Assembly: GCA_020024515.1 (NCBI GenBank)
Contig: JAHHTR010000145.1
Coordinates: 1-5,014, forward strand
Reading direction: 5' to 3'
Length of the DNA stretch: 5,014 nucleotides
Origin: Angelakisella sp.
Lineage (GTDB): Bacteria > Bacillota > Clostridia > Oscillospirales > Ruminococcaceae
Both the position numbers and the translations under genes were made by a program. The notes below the pieces were generated by a model, which did no database searches, was not told where the DNA came from, and saw nothing but the letters and a program-made list of their open reading frames with translations. This document shows, one piece after another, positions 1 through 5,014 of this stretch (its first letter is position 1; each line of letters opens with the position of its first letter).

Positions 1-66
1 CCATTTAATAGTAACCCTTACTAATTTTAATTTAAGAGCACATTTTTTATAAAATATCAATAATTA

Positions 67-94
67 TTGACTTTTTTTAATTAAAATGTAATAT
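67..94 (+). promoter_or_regulatory. candidate sigma-A-type promoter (distal)
   Basis: TTGACT at 67-72 matches the -35 consensus at five of six positions. It is followed after 16 bases by TAATAT at 89-94, preceded directly by TG. Transcription would begin near 101 and give a leader of roughly 240 bases before the oxidoreductase start at 343. The background is so AT-rich that -10-like boxes are common, so only the -35 match carries real weight. Confidence 0.4.
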
Positions 95-186
95 ATAGAT
101 GTAAAGCTTGTTGATACAATGAACAAAGAAGTACTTGTCGGAGAAGTTGTTGCCATTCGTTTTGTGGTAGTATTAGTATGAGATTT

Positions 187-250
187 TTTTGTTGCTCAAA
201 ACAAAATTTCTGTCATTATTTAGTCTTTTGTATGATTTCTATTTTGTTTT
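187..250. repeat. overlapping inverted repeats in the leader
   Basis: TTTTGTT at 187-193 and AACAAAA at 200-206 form a perfect 7-base dyad with a 6-base centre. The sequence AAAACAAAAT at 198-207, which shares the right arm, also pairs perfectly over 10 bases with ATTTTGTTTT at 241-250. The middle segment could thus pair with either flank, as operator half-sites or as alternative RNA stems. All arms are AT-rich, so the RNA stems would be weak. Confidence 0.35.
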
Positions 251-280
251 AGAACATCAAAAATACAAAAAGTGATTCAG

Positions 281-311
281 TTTTAAATAGTATTAAATGT
301 ATTTTTATAAT
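281..311 (+). promoter_or_regulatory. candidate proximal promoter with TATAAT box
   Basis: A perfect TATAAT lies at 306-311, about 31 bases before the ATG at 343, which would leave a short leader containing the ribosome binding site. The best upstream partner is a poor TTTAAA at 282-287 with an 18-base spacer. The box could be chance in AT-rich DNA. It is listed as an alternative to the distal promoter. Confidence 0.25.
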
Positions 312-325
312 TTAATAAAGAAATT

Positions 326-332
326 AGGAGGT
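326..332 (+). promoter_or_regulatory. ribosome binding site of the FAD oxidoreductase gene
   Basis: AGGAGGT is a near-perfect Shine-Dalgarno sequence with 10 bases between it and the ATG at 343. It fixes that ATG as the start, and the encoded protein begins directly with the FAD-binding strand expected at the N-terminus of this family. Confidence 0.9.
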
Positions 333-342
333 AAGATCATAA

Positions 343-2040
343 ATGAGCAAAAAATATGTAATTATTGGTGGTGTGGCAGGTGGTGCATCAACTGCTGCAA
401 GATTAAGACGTTTAGATGAAGATGCACAAATTATTATGTTTGAAAAAGGTCCTCATGTTTCTTTTTCAAATTGCTGCTTACCTTATCGTTTAAGTGATAA
501 GATAAAAGCACATGAAAATTTGGTACTTATGTCACCACTAAAATTTAAAAATCAATACAATATAGATGCTCGTACAGATAGCGAAGTTGTTTCAATCGAC
601 AGAACAAATAAAACTGTCACTGTAAATGATTTAAAGGAAAATAAAACATATACAGAGAGCTATGATAAACTTATAATCGCACCGGGTGCTAATGCTATTG
701 TTCCACCTATTAAGGGAATAGAGAATGCTAATATATTCATCGTTAAAAATGTTGTCGATGTAGCTAAACTATACGATTTTATACATAATAACAATGTTAA
801 GAAAGTTATTGTTGTTGGTGGTGGTTTTATAGGTGTGGAGACAGCCGAAAATCTAATTGAAGCAGGTTATGATGTTTCTCTTGTAGAGGCAATGCCACAA
901 ATTATGCGTCCGTTTGATTATGATATGGTACAAATTTTGCATAAAGAGATGATGGACAAAGGTGTTAATCTTATTCTTGGAGATAAAGCAGTAGCTTTTG
1001 AAAATTCAAACATTGTTCTTGAATCAGGCAAGGTTGTAGAGGGCAAGGCTGTTGTTATGGCTATTGGTGTTCGCCCCGATTCCAAACTTGCGGTAGACTG
1101 TGGTCTTGAAGTTAATGAAAGAGGCTGCATAAAAGTAGACGAGAATTACAGAACTACTATTGATAAGGATATTTATGCTGTTGGTGATGCAATCGAAGTA
1201 TATAATGCTCTTACACATAAGCCACAAAACCTTCCGCTTGCAGGCCCAGCACAAAAGCAAGGAAGAGCAGTGGCTGACCATATTTATGGCAGAACAGTAA
1301 GAAATACAGGATATATCGGTTCTTCTTGTATAAAAGTATTTGACTATAATGCAGCATCAACAGGTCTTACAGCTGCACAGTGTGAGGCTGAGCATATTAA
1401 TTATGATATAGTATATATACTTCCGCAGGATAAGGTGGGTATTATGCCAAATAGTTATCCATTGCATTATAAGCTAATATATGAAGTACCAACAGGGCGT
1501 GTGCTTGGTGCTCAGGCTATAAGCAAGGGTGAAGCGGCTAAACGTATTGATATAGTAGCTACACTTATTAAATTTAATGGTACAGTAGACGATTTACGTG
1601 ATCTTGAACTATGCTATGCTCCACCATTCAGTACAGCAAAAGATGCAAGTAATTATGCAGGGCTTGTTGCAATGAATTTAATGCAAAAAACATTCAAACA
1701 AGTACGTGTAGATAAGGTTCGTGAACTTGTTGAGAGTGGTGCATATATTATTGATGTTCGTGAAGAATCTGAATTTGCTAACGGCCATATTATAACAGCA
1801 CACAATATTCCTCTAAGTTGTATACGTAACCGTTTGGACGAAATACCAAAGGACATACCTGTTTACCTACATTGCCGTAGTTCACAACGCAGTTATAATG
1901 CTTGCCTTACTTTACAAGGACATGGTTTTGATAATGTATATAATATTTCAGGTAGCTTTTTGGGACTGTGTTTTTATGAGTACTTTAATGATAAAACACA
2001 AAACCGCACCCCGATTGTTACAAATTACAACTTTAACTAA
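343..2040 (+). CDS. CoA-disulfide reductase-like FAD/NAD(P)H oxidoreductase with C-terminal rhodanese domain
   Basis: Cytosolic flavoprotein expected to use NAD(P)H to reduce CoA disulfide, CoA persulfide or polysulfide; the exact substrate cannot be read from sequence. Residues 5-21 hold the FAD dinucleotide fold (GGVAGG at 9-14). SFSNCCLPY at 41-49 carries the family's single redox cysteine, Cys44, which forms a mixed disulfide with CoA; Cys45 beside it is unusual. IVVGGGFIG at 156-164 is the NAD(P)H-binding fold, and IYAVGDA at 277-283 is the second FAD motif. Residues about 325-440 form the dimerisation domain, ending in the hallmark YAPPFSTAKD at 425-434 with the tyrosine (Tyr425) implicated in catalysis. 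Residues about 453-550 are a rhodanese domain with DVRE at 471-474 and active loop HCRSSQRS, Cys511 being the persulfide carrier. The length of 565 matches the fused CoADR-Rhd/Npsr family, so the gene looks complete. No membrane segment or signal peptide is seen. It is monocistronic here and ends before a shared terminator. NADH oxidase is a common alternative label, but the rhodanese fusion favours a sulfur role. Confidence 0.93.
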   Translation: MSKKYVIIGGVAGGASTAARLRRLDEDAQIIMFEKGPHVSFSNCCLPYRLSDKIKAHENLVLMSPLKFKNQYNIDARTDSEVVSIDRTNKTVTVNDLKENKTYTESYDKLIIAPGANAIVPPIKGIENANIFIVKNVVDVAKLYDFIHNNNVKKVIVVGGGFIGVETAENLIEAGYDVSLVEAMPQIMRPFDYDMVQILHKEMMDKGVNLILGDKAVAFENSNIVLESGKVVEGKAVVMAIGVRPDSKLAVDCGLEVNERGCIKVDENYRTTIDKDIYAVGDAIEVYNALTHKPQNLPLAGPAQKQGRAVADHIYGRTVRNTGYIGSSCIKVFDYNAASTGLTAAQCEAEHINYDIVYILPQDKVGIMPNSYPLHYKLIYEVPTGRVLGAQAISKGEAAKRIDIVATLIKFNGTVDDLRDLELCYAPPFSTAKDASNYAGLVAMNLMQKTFKQVRVDKVRELVESGAYIIDVREESEFANGHIITAHNIPLSCIRNRLDEIPKDIPVYLHCRSSQRSYNACLTLQGHGFDNVYNISGSFLGLCFYEYFNDKTQNRTPIVTNYNFN

Positions 2041-2124
2041 TGATTTGAAATAATTTGCTGATAAGATATTAGTAATTAATAAAGCTGAATTTGTTGGAGT
2101 AGGTGTACATATAAATCTACTTAA

Positions 2125-2139
2125 TAATAACAGTTATTA
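2125..2139. repeat. short palindrome TAATAAC-A-GTTATTA
   Basis: This perfect inverted repeat has 7-base arms around a single central A. It lies 85 bases after the oxidoreductase stop and 10 bases before a longer palindrome. It is AT-rich and has no poly-T tail, so it is not a terminator. A protein-binding site or chance are both possible. Confidence 0.4.
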
Positions 2140-2149
2140 CAAAGAGTTA

Positions 2150-2167
2150 TTTAACTTATAAGTTAAA
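2150..2167. repeat. perfect 18-base palindrome
   Basis: TTTAACTTATAAGTTAAA reads identically on both strands with no spacer, and the symmetry breaks at the next base on each side. It sits in the 3' gap between convergent genes, far from either promoter. As RNA it would form only a weak AT stem without room for a loop. A dimeric DNA-binding protein site is the most natural reading, but no partner is visible. Confidence 0.5.
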
Positions 2168-2244
2168 CTATGTTCAGATTAAAACTTAATAAAACATAAA
2201 AAATATCCATACAAACATTTGATTTTTGAGTTTGTGTAGTTACA

Positions 2245-2293
2245 AAAAAACTCCGTTATAGAGTCATTCTTTAACTCTACAACGGAGTTTTTT
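2245..2293. terminator. bidirectional intrinsic terminator
   Basis: The stem pairs CTCCGTT (2251-2257) with AACGGAG (2281-2287). After one A-C mismatch it continues with TAGAGT (2259-2264) and ACTCTA (2274-2279) around a 9-base loop. Six A residues precede the stem and six T residues follow it, so the transcript has a U-tract in either direction. It lies about 205 bases after the oxidoreductase stop and 26 bases after the stop of the minus-strand gene. It should therefore end both convergent transcripts, and is placed best for the signalling gene. Confidence 0.92.
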
Positions 2294-2318
2294 ATATATT
2301 ATTTGCTTATATTGAATT

Positions 2319-4871
2319 TTAGTTTTGACTTGCAAGCGGTGTATGCAGTTTATCTTGATTTTCTGCATTGATTATTGTATATCCAATGAAATTTGCTATT
2401 GTTGCTACGATATTATCGCCGTCCTCTATATATTGTGGATTATCTACACATAAAAATCCGATGATTTTATTATTATGTATAATAGGGGAGACTATTCTTT
2501 GTTTTGATTTTTCGTTGTGTATTTGTTTTGTACTAATCGGTAAGAAATTTTTTATGGAGTCTTTTCCTTTTGCACACCACTCTCCATTTAAATTCAAAAG
2601 ATTGCCGGTAGTGTCATATTTTAGAATATATACTCTGTCACCTTCGAAAAATTCTCCTATGATTTTTAGTACATTATATATAGAGTTCACTGTATTGTCA
2701 TTATTGAAAAGTATTTTGCATACATCACCAATTACTTTTTCAAAGTTCAATCTTTTTTGAATTGATTGGCTTAGTATTTCTTTTTCTGTAATATCGAATG
2801 CTATTTCAACACGAGCCATTTTTCCTTTCCAAGGAATCAGCTTGTCCTTCATAATGAAATGTCTTTCAAGAAAAGTATTTTTAATTTCCCAGATGAGGAA
2901 GTTTTCCGTACATAATTTTGCGTTGGTACAAAAGTCGCAAGGTTTATTTTTTCCTTGTAATACTTTGTAGCATTTACAACCTTTGTAGTCATATACACCC
3001 GTTATTCGACGACCGGCAGCATTTAAATAGTATAACTCATAAGTTTCCGGATCACTGACATATACCATTTCATCCATACTTTCTATAATATTACCTATTT
3101 CGTCGTTTCTAAGTTCCTCTAAAAGTTCTTTGCTCTCATTAGATCTTAACTCATATATTTTAGATTCTCTTTCTTGTCTATCTCGGTAAGCTTTGGAGTC
3201 TGTATTAATATAAGTGTCTTCAAATGCACTGACTGAATATGGCTTTGCAAAGAAATATCCTTGAAAAATATCTGAATGTAATTCTTGCAGTGTCACAAGC
3301 TCCTCAAATGTTTCAACACCTTCGCAACAAACCTCGATATTTGTGCTGTGTGCAAGTTCAATTATATTTTTGAGCAGGCGAAAGTTATAAGTATTGTATT
3401 GAATATGGTTCACAAAGCATCTGTCGATTTTAAGTTCATTTATCTCTATATTTTTTAAATAACTTAAACTTGAATATCCTGTTCCGAAATCATCAATAGA
3501 AATTTTAATTCCGTTTTGTTTCCAAACATAGAATATCTTATTAAAATAGCAATAATTTTGAAGTGGCATGCTCTCTGTTATTTCCAATGTCAATGCATTT
3601 CCGGGAAGTTGAATCTCTTTTAAAGAATCCAAAACAATATCTGTAAATCCGTCTTGTTGAAGTTGAACATAAGAAATATTTACACTCACATTAATATTGG
3701 GAATATGCTTTCTCCATTGTTTACATTGAAAAAGAGCTGTTTTTAAAACCCATTCGCCAACATTACAAATAAGTCCCGTTTGTTCAAGTAACGGAATAAA
3801 TTCTATCGGGCTAATTCTGCCTTTTGAAGGAGATTCATAGCGAACCAAAGCTTCTACTCCGCAGACACTGAAATCTTGGCAATTAACTTGTGGTTGATAT
3901 TCCAAATAAAAGCCGTTGCAGTTGTTTTGTATACATTCTTTCATTTCAACAAACAGCTCTATTTGTTGGAGATTTTTTTGATAATTATCTTCCGAAAAGA
4001 AAAACATTCTATTTTTTCCATCTTTTTTTGCTTTATTTAAGGCAGTTTCAGCATATAGATAAACAGTCCCACTGTCAATATTTTCATTATGTTTGTAGTT
4101 TATGATACCTGCTGAAACAGTGCAAACATTTTTAAGTGCTTTTTTTACGGAATAGTAGAATGTTTCAACATCTTCTTGTTTTTGTTGAATAAAGTTTACT
4201 GCAAAGCAGTCGCCGTCAAGACGATATAATTCTATAGGGTATTTTGTATGAGTATCTAATATTTCCGCAACTTTTTTAAGAACAGTGTCTCCGAATTTTC
4301 GTCCATGTGTTATATTTATATTTTGTAAATTGTCTATTCCCAAAATCATAAGATAGCCGTCATATATTTTAAAATTTTGTTTAATGCTTTCTATAAATGT
4401 TTCTCGACAGAATAACCCTGTCAAATTGTCAATTATACCGACAGAGTCAATTTCTATGATACGTCCAACGATAATAAAAGATTGTGTATCTTTCTTTTCA
4501 CGCAAAGTACCTTTAACTCTAACCCATACTTTGTTTCCTGCTCTGTCTATAATTCTGTAATTTATGTCAAAAGAGTCCACCTCTCCTTTGATTAGAAGTT
4601 CTATGTAATGGTTCATAAGATTTTTGTCTTTTGAATATACAATATTATTCCAATCGTTGAAATCATTGCCATCTTCATCGGCTGGTGGAATAGGAAATTT
4701 TTCACGAATCTTATCTGTTAAAAAAATACGTCCATTTGTTAAATCAAATATGTATATATAATCATCAAAATTATCATCAAAAAATTGAATTGTATCTATA
4801 TATTGTTGTAACTGTTTTGATATACTTATATTTTTGCTTTCAATATATGATTTACTGTTTTTATCTGGCAT
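2319..4871 (-). CDS. c-di-GMP phosphodiesterase: PAS - degenerate GGDEF - EAL - Cys-rich PAS - GAF
   Basis: Cytosolic signalling protein of 850 residues with no membrane segment. Residues about 35-142 form a PAS domain with a PAC-like end. Residues 147-297 are a GGDEF domain starting DNLTGL, but the signature is DGDCF (219-223), the first metal Asp is Gly178, and there is no RxxD inhibitory site, so cyclase activity is unlikely. Asn186 and Asp195, expected to contact GTP, remain. Residues 302-548 are an EAL domain with all the expected catalytic positions: Glu340 in EAL, Asn398, Glu430, Asp460-Asp461 in DDFGTGYSS, Lys481, Glu517 and Gln537. This predicts hydrolysis of c-di-GMP to pGpG. A charged helical linker (about 558-590) leads to a second PAS domain (590-697) with five clustered cysteines (632, 634, 645, 648, 654), then a GAF domain (about 705-838) with EWCA and GFLCVDNP motifs but a short middle. 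Sensors after the output are unusual. The degenerate GGDEF may act as a GTP-sensing regulatory domain. The gene is transcribed alone and faces the oxidoreductase gene tail to tail. Confidence 0.93.
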   Translation of the reverse strand: MPDKNSKSYIESKNISISKQLQQYIDTIQFFDDNFDDYIYIFDLTNGRIFLTDKIREKFPIPPADEDGNDFNDWNNIVYSKDKNLMNHYIELLIKGEVDSFDINYRIIDRAGNKVWVRVKGTLREKKDTQSFIIVGRIIEIDSVGIIDNLTGLFCRETFIESIKQNFKIYDGYLMILGIDNLQNINITHGRKFGDTVLKKVAEILDTHTKYPIELYRLDGDCFAVNFIQQKQEDVETFYYSVKKALKNVCTVSAGIINYKHNENIDSGTVYLYAETALNKAKKDGKNRMFFFSEDNYQKNLQQIELFVEMKECIQNNCNGFYLEYQPQVNCQDFSVCGVEALVRYESPSKGRISPIEFIPLLEQTGLICNVGEWVLKTALFQCKQWRKHIPNINVSVNISYVQLQQDGFTDIVLDSLKEIQLPGNALTLEITESMPLQNYCYFNKIFYVWKQNGIKISIDDFGTGYSSLSYLKNIEINELKIDRCFVNHIQYNTYNFRLLKNIIELAHSTNIEVCCEGVETFEELVTLQELHSDIFQGYFFAKPYSVSAFEDTYINTDSKAYRDRQERESKIYELRSNESKELLEELRNDEIGNIIESMDEMVYVSDPETYELYYLNAAGRRITGVYDYKGCKCYKVLQGKNKPCDFCTNAKLCTENFLIWEIKNTFLERHFIMKDKLIPWKGKMARVEIAFDITEKEILSQSIQKRLNFEKVIGDVCKILFNNDNTVNSIYNVLKIIGEFFEGDRVYILKYDTTGNLLNLNGEWCAKGKDSIKNFLPISTKQIHNEKSKQRIVSPIIHNNKIIGFLCVDNPQYIEDGDNIVATIANFIGYTIINAENQDKLHTPLASQN

Positions 4872-4877
4872 TCATTT

Positions 4878-4884
4878 CTCCTCC
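4878..4884 (-). promoter_or_regulatory. ribosome binding site of the EAL signalling gene
   Basis: On the minus strand this reads GGAGGAG, six bases before the ATG at 4871. It supports that start over the overlapping out-of-frame ATG at 4875, which is only two bases away and opens a frame of just four codons. Confidence 0.88.
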
Positions 4885-5014
4885 GATATTCTTATAAAAG
4901 TAATTACCATAATTTTTGATGACAATCAGACAATACAAAAATTAAATTGCTATAATTAAATCTTGAGATTTTGTTATTGAAAATTTATAATATTAGATTT
5001 AAGATAGGATATAT
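4885..5014 (-). other. upstream region of the EAL signalling gene
   Basis: These 130 AT-rich bases should contain the promoter, but I see no convincing pair. TTGTCA (minus strand, 4920-4925) is a good -35 match, but the nearest good -10, TATAAG at 4891-4896, is 23 bases away and would place the transcript start at the ribosome binding site. A 14-base dyad AAATCT-TG-AGATTT lies at 4958-4971. The true promoter may lie beyond the window edge. Confidence 0.4.

Larger units (their letters stand above)
1..342. other. intergenic leader upstream of the FAD oxidoreductase gene
   Basis: This stretch has no supportable gene. It is very AT-rich with poly-T and poly-A runs. It contains a TTGACT/TAATAT promoter-like pair at 67-94, a TATAAT box at 306-311 close to the start codon, and several short dyads: TAGTAA/TTACTA at 9-23, TTGTT/AACAA at 108-126, TTTTGTT/AACAAAA at 187-206, and AAAACAAAAT/ATTTTGTTTT at 198-207 and 241-250. 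An island at about 92-181 is less AT-rich and stays open for 29 codons, but it has no ribosome binding site. I see no tRNA, riboswitch core or intrinsic terminator here. Confidence 0.7.
2041..2318. other. convergent intergenic region
   Basis: This is the 278-base gap between the stop codons of the two convergent genes. The left 200 bases are very AT-rich and contain no ribosome binding site followed by an open frame longer than about ten codons. They hold two palindromes (2125-2139 and 2150-2167). The right part holds a strong bidirectional terminator at 2245-2293. Nothing else is recognisable. Confidence 0.75.

Noticed and set aside
64..155. 30-codon minus-strand open frame in the leader region
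   Set aside because: The predicted peptide is low in complexity (Ser/Thr/Ile-rich), with no ribosome binding site and no recognisable similarity.
918..1281. Open frames of 70 and 85 codons on the minus strand inside the oxidoreductase gene
   Set aside because: They overlap strongly conserved coding sequence of the plus-strand gene, have no recognisable product, and read as frame shadows.
1653..1856. 67-codon minus-strand open frame over the dimerisation/rhodanese junction
   Set aside because: It is antisense to clear family motifs, has no protein-family character, and is a shadow.
2368..2760. 130-codon plus-strand open frame opposite the GAF domain
   Set aside because: It is the complement of well-conserved GAF coding sequence. 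Its hydrophobic look comes from antisense of charged AT-rich codons, and no supporting ribosome binding site or family was seen.
3890..4105. 71-codon plus-strand open frame opposite the GGDEF-EAL linker
   Set aside because: It is antisense to a continuous, recognisable domain protein and has no independent evidence.
343..4871. A joint redox/c-di-GMP system made of the two genes
   Set aside because: The genes are convergent with a shared terminator and no common promoter. Adjacency alone does not support a functional pair, although the Cys-rich PAS makes the idea tempting.
4861..4875. ATG at 4875 (minus strand) as an alternative start or upstream peptide
   Set aside because: It is only two bases from the Shine-Dalgarno and out of frame, and stops after four codons. 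The ATG at 4871 has proper spacing and leads into the PAS domain.

Overview
The window is AT-rich chromosomal DNA (by eye roughly one-third G+C in the genes and clearly less between them). It has strong AGGAGG-type ribosome binding sites and protein styles typical of anaerobic low-GC Bacillota, most likely a gut-type member of the Clostridia. That placement rests on codon and base composition, protein style and general family knowledge, not on a search.

Layout: 1-342 is a non-coding leader region with candidate promoter elements, several short dyads and a small coding-like island. 343-2040 (+) encodes a complete 565-residue FAD/NAD(P)H-dependent CoA-disulfide (or polysulfide) reductase fused to a C-terminal rhodanese domain. 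2041-2318 is the gap between two convergent genes. It holds two AT-rich palindromes and a strong hairpin flanked by A and T runs on both sides, which should terminate both genes. 2319-4871 (-) encodes a complete 850-residue cytosolic cyclic-di-GMP signalling protein with the order PAS - degenerate GGDEF - EAL - cysteine-rich PAS - short GAF. 4872-5014 is the upstream region of that gene.

Function: the two genes are convergent and not an operon, so no shared pathway can be claimed from position. The oxidoreductase is expected to handle low-molecular-weight disulfides, persulfides or sulfane sulfur in the cytoplasm. The signalling protein keeps every recognisable EAL catalytic residue, but its GGDEF motif reads DGDCF and it has lost the first metal-binding aspartate. 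It is therefore best read as a c-di-GMP phosphodiesterase controlled by several sensory domains. The most interesting points are the five-cysteine cluster in its second PAS domain, the sensory domains placed after the EAL output, and the Cys-Cys pair at the redox site of the reductase. I found no mobile element, CRISPR array, RNA gene or clearly new multi-gene system.
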